Shown: positions 15,874 to 24,471, counted from the stretch's first letter. The stretch is DNA of 64,000 nt from Bacillota bacterium (GCA_023394955.1 JAEWZY010000045.1:16438-80437), one strand, 5' to 3'. Numbers and translations: made by a program. The notes: generated by a model not told the origin, from the letters alone.

Positions 15874-18182
15874 TTGATTAGCTCCGTTTTCAGCGCCAAT
15901 TCTTCCCGCAATTCTTGGACGGCTGCCACCATGTTTTGAAGGCTGGGCGTGGTCTCCTCCATTCTTCTGGTTTTTAAGCCGCAATCAGGATTGACCCACA
16001 ACTTCCGGAGATCGATCTTGTGCAGCAGCTTGGTGATAATTTTTTTTATTTCGTCTTTCTCCGGTATCCGGGGCGAATGAATGTCATAAACGCCGGGGCC
16101 GGTCTCCATCGGGAAACCGTTGCTTTTCAAGGCGTCTAGAATCGAAAGATCGGAACGGGCTGCTTCAAAGGTGAAAACATCGGCGTCTAAACCCGCAATC
16201 TCTTTGATAATCGCTTCAAATTCACTGTAGCACATGTGGGTGTGAATCTGAGTCTCCGGCCGCACTGCCGCGTGGGTCAAGCGGAAAGCGCGGATCGCCC
16301 AATCGAAATAACCGTCCCGTTCCGACTCGCGTAATGGCAATTTTTCGCGGAAAGCGGCTTCATCAATCTGAATGATCCGGATTCCCGCAGCCTCCAGATC
16401 CATGACTTCCGCCTTGACAGCCAGTCCGATCTGGTAGGCGATCTCCCGTAGGGACAGATCTTCTCTGGGAAAGGACCAGTTCAGAATGGTCACCGGGCCG
16501 GTCAACATTCCCTTTACCGGTCTTGAGGTCAAACTCTGGGCGTAGTTAATGGTTTCAACGGTAATCGGCTCCGCCCGGCGGACGTCGCCGAAGATGACCG
16601 GGGGTTTGACACAGCGGGTCCCGTAGGACTGCACCCAGCCGTTTTCAGTAAAGAGAAAGCCGGACAAGTTTTCGCCGAAATACTCCACCATATCGTTACG
16701 TTCATACTCGCCGTGGACCAGGATATCCAGGCCGATCTCCTCTTGCAGACGGATGACGGCTGCAATATTTTTTCGGATGGCCGCCTCATATTGAACGGCG
16801 CTAATCATTCCCTCCCGGTAAGAGCGGCGCAGTTTCCGGATCTCTGCTGTCTGTGGAAAGGAGCCGATGGTGGTGGCGGGCAGGAGCGGCAGGTTGAGCC
16901 GGGCGCTCTGGATCGCGTGACGTTCCGGAAAGGAAGGTTTTCTGGTAAAGTCAGTTTCAGTTAGCCTGGCGACTTGTTCCCGGATTTCCGGAAGGCGGTT
17001 GGCGTCATCTTGCCTTTTGGCTGAAACCAGCGCGGTATTGGCGAGGAACTGTGAGTCTTTCCGGTATTCGTCACTGTTCCAAAGTAGAGCGATGACCCGT
17101 AATTCTTCCAGTTTTTCTTCGGCAAAGGCCAGGTGTTTCCGATGTTCGGGCTCCAGACGCTTCTCAAACTTCAGCGAATAGGGGAGGTGCAATAAGGAGC
17201 AAGATGTGCTTAACACGATTCGTTCCTGCTCCACCTGTCCGGCCAGTTGCTTCAGCGCCCCCAGAGTAGCTTGGTAATCATTGATCCAGATATTTTTACC
17301 ATTGACCAAACCGGCAAAGAGCAGTTTGGCGGGAGGAAAACCATGGAGGGCGATTAGATCGAGGTTCCGTCCGCCTTCGACGAAGTCAAGGCCGACCCCG
17401 TCGAAATCCAGCTCCATTACTTGTTGATAAACATCGCGGAGATCGCCGAAATAGGTTTGGAGCAAAATACGGAGATTTTCTTTATGGGGCAGGAGTTTCC
17501 GGTAGATCGTTTCAAACAGATTGATCTCCTCCGGTGTTAAATCGGTGACCAAGGCCGGTTCCTCCAGTTGGACCCATTGAGCGTCCAACGTATTGAATCG
17601 GGCTAAAATCTCCCGGTAAATTCCGGTCACGGCCTCGGCATAATCAAAGCTTCGTTTCCGTCCGGACTCGACTCTGGCCAATTTTAAAAAGGTGAATGGT
17701 CCGATTAGCGCTGGTTTGGTTTTGATTTCCAAGGCCAGAGCCTCCCGGTATTCGGTGAAGGGCTTTTCCCCGTTGAGTTTTAACTCCATGCCTTCTTCCA
17801 ATGAGGGTACGAGATAATGGTAATTGGTATTGAACCATTTTTTCAACGGCAGCGCTTTGACATCCCGGTTATCTTCCTGATAGCCCTTGGCCATGGCGAA
17901 ATAAGTGTCCAACTGGTCCAGGCCAAGGCGGCGGTAACGTTCGGGAACGGCATTCAGTAAAAAGGCCGTATCCAACATGGTGTCATAGAATGAAAAGTCA
18001 TTGGAGGGAATAAAACCGATCCAGTGTTCCCGTTGGCACAGCCAATGCCGGGTCCTGAGCCCAGCCGCGTTTTTTTGAAGCTCCGCGGCGGAGAGCTTGC
18101 CGGCGAAATAACTTTCAGTCCATTTTTTCAGTTCCCGTTGGGCTCCGATTCGGGGGTAGCCGATTACGGAAAGTTTTGACAT
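15870..18182 (-). CDS. metE: Cobalamin-independent methionine synthase
   Basis: A 770-residue MetE that transfers a methyl group from methyl-tetrahydrofolate polyglutamate to homocysteine. Two barrel halves are visible. The N-terminal half begins YPRIGAQRELKKWTESYFAG. The C-terminal half contains LPATTIGSFPQTAEIRKLR (about 432-450), IDEAAFREKLPL, and the zinc ligands in THMCYSEF (His and Cys) and NPDCGLKTR (Cys). Family length is normal. A cobalamin riboswitch and terminator upstream shut it down when B12 is available, which implies a B12-dependent MetH elsewhere. Confidence 0.97.
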   Translation of the reverse strand: MSKLSVIGYPRIGAQRELKKWTESYFAGKLSAAELQKNAAGLRTRHWLCQREHWIGFIPSNDFSFYDTMLDTAFLLNAVPERYRRLGLDQLDTYFAMAKGYQEDNRDVKALPLKKWFNTNYHYLVPSLEEGMELKLNGEKPFTEYREALALEIKTKPALIGPFTFLKLARVESGRKRSFDYAEAVTGIYREILARFNTLDAQWVQLEEPALVTDLTPEEINLFETIYRKLLPHKENLRILLQTYFGDLRDVYQQVMELDFDGVGLDFVEGGRNLDLIALHGFPPAKLLFAGLVNGKNIWINDYQATLGALKQLAGQVEQERIVLSTSCSLLHLPYSLKFEKRLEPEHRKHLAFAEEKLEELRVIALLWNSDEYRKDSQFLANTALVSAKRQDDANRLPEIREQVARLTETDFTRKPSFPERHAIQSARLNLPLLPATTIGSFPQTAEIRKLRRSYREGMISAVQYEAAIRKNIAAVIRLQEEIGLDILVHGEYERNDMVEYFGENLSGFLFTENGWVQSYGTRCVKPPVIFGDVRRAEPITVETINYAQSLTSRPVKGMLTGPVTILNWSFPREDLSLREIAYQIGLAVKAEVMDLEAAGIRIIQIDEAAFREKLPLRESERDGYFDWAIRAFRLTHAAVRPETQIHTHMCYSEFEAIIKEIAGLDADVFTFEAARSDLSILDALKSNGFPMETGPGVYDIHSPRIPEKDEIKKIITKLLHKIDLRKLWVNPDCGLKTRRMEETTPSLQNMVAAVQELREELALKTELIK

Positions 18183-18202
18183 AATATTAGTCTCCTTTTT
18201 TT

Positions 18203-18241
18203 AAAAATAAAAAAGCCTTCGACGGAACGTCAAAAGGCTTT
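18203..18241 (-). terminator. Riboswitch-controlled terminator before metE
   Basis: On the minus strand AAAGCCTT (18241-18234) pairs with AAGGCTTT (18219-18212), followed by a T-rich run. It lies between the cobalamin riboswitch and the metE start, as expected for control by premature termination. Confidence 0.8.
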
Positions 18242-18307
18242 AATTAGCCATCAAGGCATAATTAATTTACCATGACACCCCCCTATCCTCCGTAGAGTAA
18301 ACGGTGT

Positions 18308-18486
18308 ATTAGCACAGGCAGGTTTTCTGACTTCGGATCATCAGCCTTTCGCGTCTTCCCGGATGATTCCAGTGACATCTTCCCAAGAAAGGCTTCCCCA
18401 ACACAGCGGCGGGACCGTGCAGGAATTGCGCCTGCTTCCCTTTTCAGCCGATTGATAAGAGCATCCATCGGCCACCTGTACTTGTT
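18308..18486 (-). ncRNA. Cobalamin riboswitch
   Basis: Read on the minus strand, the region contains the B12-box elements in order: GGTGGCC, AAAAGGGAAGCAGG, GCAATTCCTGCACGGTCCCG followed by CCGCTGTG, then GGGAAGATGTCACTG and a closing segment with GATGATCCGAAGTCAGAAAA followed by CCTGCCTG. These match the cobalamin riboswitch consensus. Followed by a terminator and metE. Confidence 0.95.
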
Positions 18487-18499
18487 AACAATCAATATA

Positions 18500-18924
18500 T
18501 TGTTATCTAAAATGATAACACATACAATATGTTGTGTCAAAAGTTTTTTTAAATAAAAAAACCTGATGCTCCGAATATCGTTTTTCTTAGCATGACCGAC
18601 CCCGGTTCTTTAAAAAAAGATGAAAGAGGAAACCTTTAAAATAGTGAAACGACCGATTGCGTAAGAAATCGGACAGAGCGAGGTAATTGATCGAACAATC
18701 AAAGTTCCAGGAACTTTTTAACTTATTAATCGTTTAATATCAAATTGTAAATAAAAAAATCAGGAGCTAGACACTTGATTATCTTTTGTAGCCAACAGGT
18801 TCCGGCTGCCGGGAAGATAACTTCAACGAAGATCGGAACCCGTGTAAAAGAAACATGTGGTATAATTAACTTTTCAAACGTCAATTCTGTCCTGTAATGG
18901 AAGTATAATTAAAACGAGAATACG
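18500..18924. other. Intergenic region with a small structured element
   Basis: Divergent region between the metE leader and the 18925 gene. GGTTCCG (18798-18804) and CGGAACC (18834-18840) enclose a GGGAAGATAACTTC segment, which looks structured but does not match a riboswitch I can name. A TATAAT box lies at 18861-18866 without a clear -35. No gene is seen. Confidence 0.4.
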
Positions 18925-19206
18925 ATGAAAAAGCTGACTAATTTTAAACTTATCACTATTTTGTTAATCGGTTCGGCGTTACTGTTAATCTGTCATGTCC
19001 ACCCACATCATTCATGGTGGGATAGTGAAGATGATCATTGTTTCCTCTGCCAAATTCTCCAAGCCGGAGTTGTATATGTTTCTCCATTTGTCCTCAGTTT
19101 ACTGTTCATTTTGATCGCGCTTATTCTCCAAAACCAAACCGGTGTTTTAACAACCTCTACGCCGACTGGTTACGCTAACCGGGCGCCCCCGACTGCTCTT
19201 TTCTAA
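18925..19206 (+). CDS. Small His-rich membrane protein
   Basis: A 93-residue protein with an N-terminal hydrophobic segment (about 9-24), a short polar loop CHVHPHHSWWDSEDDHCFLC (about 24-43) rich in His, Asp and Cys including a CFLC pair, and a second membrane segment (about 50-70). The end, NRAPPTALF, resembles that of small proteins linked to metal or copper handling (DUF2946-like), but the assignment is tentative. The loop could bind a transition metal. It precedes a DUF318-type permease and a TIGR03943 protein. Confidence 0.6.
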   Translation: MKKLTNFKLITILLIGSALLLICHVHPHHSWWDSEDDHCFLCQILQAGVVYVSPFVLSLLFILIALILQNQTGVLTTSTPTGYANRAPPTALF

Positions 19207-19329
19207 ATTTAAGAACGCAAATAGCTAAATATTTTAGACGCATGCTGAAGAGGCATCATTATGCCTAATTTGGAGTTGCTTATTTTTAAACTAAACCCTG
19301 CATTTTTCAGGGAGAAAAGGAGCAGAGTC

Positions 19330-20379
19330 ATGAGAAATAAACTCCAAACTTTGCTTTCCCTATTTTTACTGGCATTTCTGCTAACTTTAATTGCTTTACG
19401 CGATTGGATGTTTCCGATTCCGTTTTTGGATAAACTGCCGCAACTGGTAACCATCTTTTTAAGTATCATTATTCAGGCTTTGCCATTTGTACTGCTCGGA
19501 GTATTCGGCTCGGCCTTGATGCACAAGCTGATCACGGCAGAGATGATTGAAAACCTGCTGGCACGGACCGGAAGACTTCCCGGTATCTTATTAGCAATCG
19601 GCGCCGGATTTTTCTTTCCGGTTTGTGACTGCGGGGTAATTCCCGTGGCCCGCAGATTACTGGCTAAAAGGGTACCACCCTATATGGCCATTGCTTTTTT
19701 GGTTACCGCGCCGCTGGTAAATCCGATCACCGTCTGGGCGACCGCCACCGCTTTCGGTTATAATTTGCCGGTGACTCTGATCCGGGTGGGGATGGCCGTT
19801 ATCATAGGAGTCATTGTGGCGATGCTTGTCAGTGAATTCCTTCCTTCCCTGGAAGATATCTTGCATTCGAAAGCAATCCGGGAGTTAGAGACGGCAGCTG
19901 CTTCAAACGATGGAATGACGATCGGGAATCCTCATGCAAGTCAAAATGAATCTTGGGTTTTTGCCATTTTTAACCATGCAAATCAAGAATTCTTGGAGGT
20001 CGGGAGATTTCTAATCATCGGAGCATTGATTGCGGCCACCATCCAAACAGCCGTTCCTAAACAGGCGTTGTTGACGATTACCGGAAACCCGGCCATATCG
20101 GTTCTGGTCATGATGGGGCTAGCCTTGACACTGTCGCTCTGCGCCGAAGCCGATGCCTTTGTGGCCCGCTCCTTTGTCTATCATTTTCCACTGGGGAGCG
20201 TGATGGCATTTATGGTCTTCGGGCAGATTATCGATTTGAAAAACATTGCTTTATTGTTAAAGAGTTTTAAACTAAAAGCCATTCTCTTCATCTTCGGAAT
20301 CTGCGCGGTGTTGGTCTTTGTCTTTTGTTTCCTGCTCAGTTTATCCGGGATGGACAATTTGATTTGGGGGAGGTTTTAA
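19330..20379 (+). CDS. DUF318 (YcgR/YraQ-type) permease
   Basis: About 349 residues with some eight membrane segments. Family motifs are PFVLLGVFGSALMHK, FFPVCDCGVIPVARRLL (about 95-111, with the conserved CDCGVIP), FLVTAPLVNPITVWAT, and in the second half LTLSLCAEADAFVARSF. The start at 19330 has AAAGGAG eight bases upstream, while the longer frame from 19261 has none. Together with the following TIGR03943 protein it forms a common gene pair thought to move a metal or small solute; substrate not proven. Confidence 0.85.
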   Translation: MRNKLQTLLSLFLLAFLLTLIALRDWMFPIPFLDKLPQLVTIFLSIIIQALPFVLLGVFGSALMHKLITAEMIENLLARTGRLPGILLAIGAGFFFPVCDCGVIPVARRLLAKRVPPYMAIAFLVTAPLVNPITVWATATAFGYNLPVTLIRVGMAVIIGVIVAMLVSEFLPSLEDILHSKAIRELETAAASNDGMTIGNPHASQNESWVFAIFNHANQEFLEVGRFLIIGALIAATIQTAVPKQALLTITGNPAISVLVMMGLALTLSLCAEADAFVARSFVYHFPLGSVMAFMVFGQIIDLKNIALLLKSFKLKAILFIFGICAVLVFVFCFLLSLSGMDNLIWGRF

Positions 20380-20382
20380 CCG

Positions 20383-21219
20383 GTGGAGAAGTTGAAAAAA
20401 CACTATACTTCGATTGTATTGGCAGGCTATATCATTTTTCTATTTGTTTTGCTGGCGACCGGAAATATCCGCCGCTTCATCAACCCCAGATTATCCTTCT
20501 TGTCGGTATTGGCATTGCTGATGTTCAGCGCCATGTTCTTCGCCAGCCTTCGCAAGGACGCAAAACACGATAAACATGAGCATCACTGTGAATGCTGCCA
20601 TCATGAAATGGAACACTTTTCCAAGGCAAATCTGATTTTGCTTTTGCCTTTGTTTTTAGCCATCTGCGTCGCTCCGGAAACTTTGAGTTATCAGGCATCA
20701 AACACTGACGCTTTACCGCCGCTGGGGTCCGGTTCTTCCCAAATCCAAATCACGGCGCCTTCCGGACCGTTGCCGGATATGAAGTTGATAGTTCCGGCAG
20801 AGCAACCGGTTCCGGTGAAATACGAAGAATATACCCAACTGGATATCGGGAATATTCTCTTCGATACCCGGAAATCCGCCAAGCAAAAACTAACCGGTTC
20901 GAAAGTATTTTTGCAGGGTTTGGTGTTGCGCTCTCCGGAATTAAACGCGGATGAAGTTGTGGTGTACCGGATGGTGATTTCTTGTTGCGTCGCCGACGGC
21001 ATACCGCTCGGAGTAACCGTTAAATTACCGGAGGGAACCCAGTTTAACAATGGAGAATGGATTGGCGTGGAAGGCACGATTCAATGGGCGCCTTTTCGGG
21101 ATGAGTTGAAAAATATTGAGCCGGTAGTCTATATGGTGCCGCCGGAGAAGACTTTTGCCTATTTTACGGCTACTAGAGCATACCGGATGGAGGCTCCGAG
21201 GGAGCAATATTTGTTTTAG
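20383..21219 (+). CDS. TIGR03943/DUF1980 family membrane protein
   Basis: A 278-residue protein starting at GTG, three bases after the permease. Two N-terminal hydrophobic segments (about 11-27 and 37-53) are followed by a His/Cys-rich loop (KHDKHEHHCECCHHEMEHF, about 64-82), a third hydrophobic segment (about 88-105) and an extracytoplasmic domain with MVISCCVADGIPLGV (about 188-202) and VEGTIQW. The loop is a likely metal site. Forms a conserved pair with the permease. Confidence 0.85.
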   Translation: MEKLKKHYTSIVLAGYIIFLFVLLATGNIRRFINPRLSFLSVLALLMFSAMFFASLRKDAKHDKHEHHCECCHHEMEHFSKANLILLLPLFLAICVAPETLSYQASNTDALPPLGSGSSQIQITAPSGPLPDMKLIVPAEQPVPVKYEEYTQLDIGNILFDTRKSAKQKLTGSKVFLQGLVLRSPELNADEVVVYRMVISCCVADGIPLGVTVKLPEGTQFNNGEWIGVEGTIQWAPFRDELKNIEPVVYMVPPEKTFAYFTATRAYRMEAPREQYLF

Positions 21220-21294
21220 ACCTACGAATCCCTCCGGTAAATCGCTTACTAAGAGACGATTAGGACAAATAAATAAAAAATCGCAGGAGTCTTA

Positions 21295-21597
21295 ATGAAG
21301 AGATATTTGATAATCCTTTTACTGTTTTTTCTTTCTCTGTCCTCGAATGTTCAAGCAGAACCAATGGTCATTCAAACCCTAGAATACTTTACCCTCGATA
21401 TTTCCCATGAATATTTGCTGCGCGGGGGGCGTTACCAGTGGCGTATCCAATTTACCGGGACGACTGTCTTTGAGAATAAGCAACAATACTTGATCTCTAC
21501 CTTCCTTCGGGCGGAAAGATTGAGTTGGTGGAGTAAAATGAACACTAAGAGAAACGGATGCCGGTTTTCATTTATTTCAAGCCGACTTCAGAACTGA
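21295..21597 (+). CDS. Short secreted protein, unknown
   Basis: A 100-residue frame with a good signal sequence (MKRYLIILLLFFLSLSS, cleavage near VQA-EP) and a mature part containing ISHEYLLRGGRYQWRIQF and a basic, Cys-containing tail. The last third looks less protein-like, so a frameshift near 21500 is possible. No family recognised. It lies between the TIGR03943 gene and the ArsR gene. Confidence 0.45.
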   Translation: MKRYLIILLLFFLSLSSNVQAEPMVIQTLEYFTLDISHEYLLRGGRYQWRIQFTGTTVFENKQQYLISTFLRAERLSWWSKMNTKRNGCRFSFISSRLQN

Positions 21598-21667
21598 GGA
21601 ACGCCTGATAAGGTGAGAAGATATTTAAAGACGGAGCATTGACAACTAATAGATCTCATGGTAGTAT

Positions 21668-21691
21668 TTAAGTAATTGCTTTAGTACTTAA
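21668..21691 (+). promoter_or_regulatory. ArsR operator 1 (upstream of arsR)
   Basis: A 24-base inverted repeat with arms TTAAGTA and TACTTAA around ATTGCT. It shares 19 of 24 bases with the site at 22147-22170, and lies 20 bases before the arsR ATG. Confidence 0.75.
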
Positions 21692-21711
21692 TTTATCTTA
21701 TGGAGCTGATT

Positions 21712-22128
21712 ATGAAGCTAAAACCGTCGGAAATTTGCAAAGTATTGTCGGTGGAAACCCGGCTAAAAATTATCAAGCTGTTAAAGACCAAAGGTCCGCT
21801 GGGCGCGCAGGATATCGCCGGGCAGTTGGGGGTGACCACGGCGGCAATATCGCAGCATCTCAAGATCATGAGCCAGGTGGGAATCGTCAGCAGTGAAAGG
21901 AAAGGATTTTATATTCCCTATTCCATCAATGAAGAGGTATTAAGCCAATGCCGGCAGTTATTGACCGAGGTTTGCTTATGCGGATGCAGTGAATCCGGTA
22001 AACCAAGCGGTGCGGAAATAAATGCGGCTAGTTTGGAAGCGTTACAAAATTATGAGAGGGATTTGGAGGAAAGACTCCAAGCTGTGCGGGAACGGATTAA
22101 AGTCTTGGCGGCGCAGCATAACGATTAA
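21712..22128 (+). CDS. ArsR-family regulator with Cys-rich tail
   Basis: About 138 residues. Winged-helix segments are VLSVETRLKIIKLLKTKG, LGVTTAAISQHLKIMSQVGIV and SERKGFYIPYSI. After the core comes a Cys cluster, EVCLCGCSESGK (about 86-97), a plausible metal or redox sensing site, then a coiled-coil-like C-terminus. The ATG at 21712 has GGAG six bases upstream and is preferred to 21700. Matching operators before this gene and before the thioredoxin gene indicate it controls both. Confidence 0.88.
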   Translation: MKLKPSEICKVLSVETRLKIIKLLKTKGPLGAQDIAGQLGVTTAAISQHLKIMSQVGIVSSERKGFYIPYSINEEVLSQCRQLLTEVCLCGCSESGKPSGAEINAASLEALQNYERDLEERLQAVRERIKVLAAQHND

Positions 22129-22146
22129 ATTTTTTTAGCAAAATAC

Positions 22147-22170
22147 TTAAGTGATTGCTAAAAAACTTAA
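22147..22170 (+). promoter_or_regulatory. ArsR operator 2 (upstream of thioredoxin gene)
   Basis: A 24-base site with arms TTAAGT and ACTTAA around GATTGCT, 19 of 24 identical to the site at 21668-21691. It lies between arsR and the thioredoxin gene. Confidence 0.72.
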
Positions 22171-22205
22171 ATAGTATTGCGAAAAATTGAAGCGAGGTGG
22201 CCTTA

Positions 22206-22523
22206 ATGATGAATGTAACGGAAAGCAGCTTTAGGGAGGAAGTATTACATGCGCCGGGAGTTGTGCTGGTAGATTTTTGGGCGCCCTGGTGCGGACCTTG
22301 CCGGATGGTGGGGCCGGTTCTGGAGACAATCGCCCGGGAAAAAGGGGATAAAGTTAAAATCGTTAAAGTAAACGTTGATGAGAACCCCGGCTTGGCGGCG
22401 AACTATCAGGTAATGTCCATTCCCACCATGATCATTTTTAAGGATAGTCAAGTGATGGAACAATTTGTCGGGGCGTTACCCAAACCGGCGATCGAGAGTA
22501 AGCTTGCCAAGTGGCTTGGTTAG
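22206..22523 (+). CDS. trxA: Thioredoxin
   Basis: A 105-residue thioredoxin with the active site WAPWCGPCRM (about 25-34), the cis-Pro segment SIPTMIIFK (about 70-78) and FVGALPK near the end. It reduces protein disulfides in the cytoplasm. The ATG at 22206 follows GAGGTGG by seven bases; a GTG at 22197 would overlap that site. Its own ArsR-type operator and a mini-ferredoxin gene downstream suggest a stress-induced redox unit rather than the only housekeeping thioredoxin. Confidence 0.92.
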   Translation: MMNVTESSFREEVLHAPGVVLVDFWAPWCGPCRMVGPVLETIAREKGDKVKIVKVNVDENPGLAANYQVMSIPTMIIFKDSQVMEQFVGALPKPAIESKLAKWLG

Positions 22524-22658
22524 GGATACCTGCCGGAAGTCAAAGATCAATCGGAAATCAGCCCAGGCACCTTCTGAACTCTACTCCGGATTGAATGAGT
22601 TTAGAAGTTTGACCCGATAACCTTGGCTGTATTCAGTTTTCATGAAAGGAAGACGTAA

Positions 22659-22835
22659 ATGGCCATTTCAGTGGATTTAAACCGTTGTCCGCAAAATCAT
22701 CTCTGCCCCGCGCTTAGAGTGTGTCCTGTTAATGCCTTGGCTCAAAATGGTTTTAGCGCTCCGGCGGTGGATGACGTCAAATGTATTGACTGTAAAAAAT
22801 GCGTCCGGTTCTGTCCGATGGGAGCATTTTCTTAA
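22659..22835 (+). CDS. 58-residue 4Fe-4S ferredoxin-like protein
   Basis: A short gene with AAAGGAAG upstream of the ATG. It encodes MAISVDLNRCPQNHLCPALR and later VDDVKCIDCKKCVRFCPMGA before TAA. The second half has the complete CxxCxxCxxxCP pattern of a 4Fe-4S site; the first half holds three more cysteines (CPQNHLCPALRVCP) that could bind a second cluster. It is about 135 bases after the thioredoxin gene and may act with it in electron transfer (inference). Confidence 0.75.
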   Translation: MAISVDLNRCPQNHLCPALRVCPVNALAQNGFSAPAVDDVKCIDCKKCVRFCPMGAFS

Positions 22836-22897
22836 GGTTTGAATGCCAAAATCGAAATGGGTAGTAGCAATGACGCATGAATTTGATGTCTCGGAAG

Positions 22898-23350
22898 TTA
22901 CTTTTGGGATACCGGGTTCTGTTGCCATCTTTTCAATAGCAACGCCTGAAGGATACCTAAAATGCTCAGAATAATCAAAGCCGCCAGATTCGTCCCCGGT
23001 TCGTTGCGGATCTGGGGCCAGATCCGCAACAGGTTCATAAACAAGCCCAAGGTGATGAAGCCGAAGGCGTTGGCGCAGATCATTCCTTTAAGCCAGGCCA
23101 TATTATAGCCGGTCCGTTTAAAGACGAACGAAATTGTCAAAGCGACGGCGGTGCTTAAGGCGACTGTCGCCGCCAATCCGATCATGACCCCGGTTGTGGT
23201 ATGGACGTATCGGGTATTTAGAAAGACATTGGCGGCAATCTCCCAGGGAGTGCTGGTCGGCATTCCCAGCCAGCGGAGGAAATAGGTGAGAATGTTTACC
23301 AGCGCTGCTCCCAGTAAACCGGCCAGGGTCGAATAATAAAATAGATTCAT
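22898..23350 (-). CDS. YqhR-like membrane protein
   Basis: About 150 residues with four membrane segments (roughly 7-25, 52-73, 83-105 and 118-137), resembling the YqhR membrane protein family of sporeformers. No catalytic motif is visible. The ATG at 23350 has GGGAG nearby; the frame could extend to 23398. Function unknown. Confidence 0.6.
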   Translation of the reverse strand: MNLFYYSTLAGLLGAALVNILTYFLRWLGMPTSTPWEIAANVFLNTRYVHTTTGVMIGLAATVALSTAVALTISFVFKRTGYNMAWLKGMICANAFGFITLGLFMNLLRIWPQIRNEPGTNLAALIILSILGILQALLLKRWQQNPVSQK

Positions 23351-23507
23351 TTTGAGAGACTCCCGAGCGTGATTTATTACTGGTATTTTCCCCGGCATTC
23401 CGGTTTTTGATTCATTGCTAATATATGAGCGGTAATTGTGGAAAGTATGGGCGCTAAAATTGGATTATGCTTGTCTATCTTAATACTGACACAGAGGAGG
23501 CATTGTG

Positions 23508-23903
23508 ATGTTAAATTTCGAAATTCCTAATCTGAACATCCGTTGGGATGAAGAACTGGAAAGCGTTTTGATGGAGTGGACTGGTTTTGTTCAGGGGGAA
23601 GTTTTTAAACAAGCGGTCAATCAAGGACTGGAGTTATTGATCGCTCAAAAGGGCTGCAAATGGTTGGCGGATTTATCGCAAATGGCAGTCATCGCTCAGG
23701 AGGACCAGCGTTGGTTGGATGAGGAATGGTTCCCCCGGGCCGCTCAAGCGGGGATGAAATATATCGCAATGGTCCGGCCAGCGAAGATCCTTTCGCAAAT
23801 GTCGGTAAGGCGGGTAACCGGTAAAACCGGGGAGTTGGAGATGGAGACCGCTTATTTTGATTCACCGGAAAAGGCTAAGGAATGGCTAAGATCAAAAAAG
23901 TAA
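23508..23903 (+). CDS. STAS/SpoIIAA-like domain protein
   Basis: About 131 residues, soluble. The order of predicted elements and the stretches MEWTGFVQGEVFKQAVNQGL, KGCKWLADLSQM and FDSPEKAKEWL are typical of the STAS/SpoIIAA-like family found in many bacteria, including PAS-less stress proteins. GAGGAGG lies upstream of the start. There is no neighbour that gives a function. Confidence 0.6.
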   Translation: MLNFEIPNLNIRWDEELESVLMEWTGFVQGEVFKQAVNQGLELLIAQKGCKWLADLSQMAVIAQEDQRWLDEEWFPRAAQAGMKYIAMVRPAKILSQMSVRRVTGKTGELEMETAYFDSPEKAKEWLRSKK

Positions 23904-23959
23904 ATTTCAGTCGCTTAGGGCGCTTGGTTTGCAACTTTCATAGTATCTTTCAAATATTA

Positions 23960-24015
23960 TTGACATCTTTCCGCAGTAGTACTATAATATACAAATTAAT
24001 AGCATACGCCCAAAA
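23960..24015 (+). promoter_or_regulatory. Strong promoter with GCATACGCCC operator
   Basis: TTGACA (23960-23965) and TATAAT (23983-23988) are 17 bases apart, a consensus promoter. AGCATACGCCCAAAA lies at 24001-24015, one base away from the GCATATGCCC core, in the same place relative to the promoter as at 99-159 and 11064-11113. Confidence 0.8.
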
Positions 24016-24138
24016 TATCATTCATTACCAAATCCGCTAAAGTCTAGGTTATATATATATATATATTGAAAAGAGCGATATTGAATTCGCTAAGATTGAG
24101 TGGCTGTGAAATCTTAACGTAATTAGGGGGCATTTATC

Positions 24139-24471
24139 ATGAAACTTGGTTTAATTAGGTGTATCCAGACGGAAGATATGTGTCCGGCGACTACGGATTT
24201 GAAATTCATCAAAGCTAAAAAAGGCGCTTTCGAAGGAATCAGTGAAGATATTGAACTTATTGGCATAACTACCTGTGGAGGCTGCCCCGGCAAAAAAGCG
24301 GTGACCCGCGCGGCGGAGATGGTGGAACGGGGAGCGGATGCCATTGCCTTAGCTTCGTGCATTACCAAAGGAAATCCCATCGGGTTCGCCTGCCCGCAGG
24401 CGACGGCTATGAAAGAGGCCATCGCCAAAAAAGTAGGCGAGAAAGTAAGGGTTATCGATTATACTCACTGA
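24139..24471 (+). CDS. CGGC domain protein (copy 2)
   Basis: A 110-residue paralog of the 2145-2477 protein with all cysteines conserved: IRCIQTEDMCPAT, TTCGGCPGKKAV, ASCITKG and ACPQ. About 14 of 110 residues differ between the copies. AGGGGG lies nine bases before the ATG. This copy has its own consensus promoter with the GCATAYGCCC operator, so it is probably the regulated one. Confidence 0.85.
   Translation: MKLGLIRCIQTEDMCPATTDLKFIKAKKGAFEGISEDIELIGITTCGGCPGKKAVTRAAEMVERGADAIALASCITKGNPIGFACPQATAMKEAIAKKVGEKVRVIDYTH

Noticed and set aside
18790..18850. Possible second riboswitch before the His-rich gene
   Set aside because: A closing stem and GGGAAGATAAC are suggestive, but the cobalamin consensus core is missing and no other class fits.
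24046..24066. AT dinucleotide run before the second CGGC gene
   Set aside because: Short simple repeat; too small for a functional claim, although it may bend DNA or vary in length.
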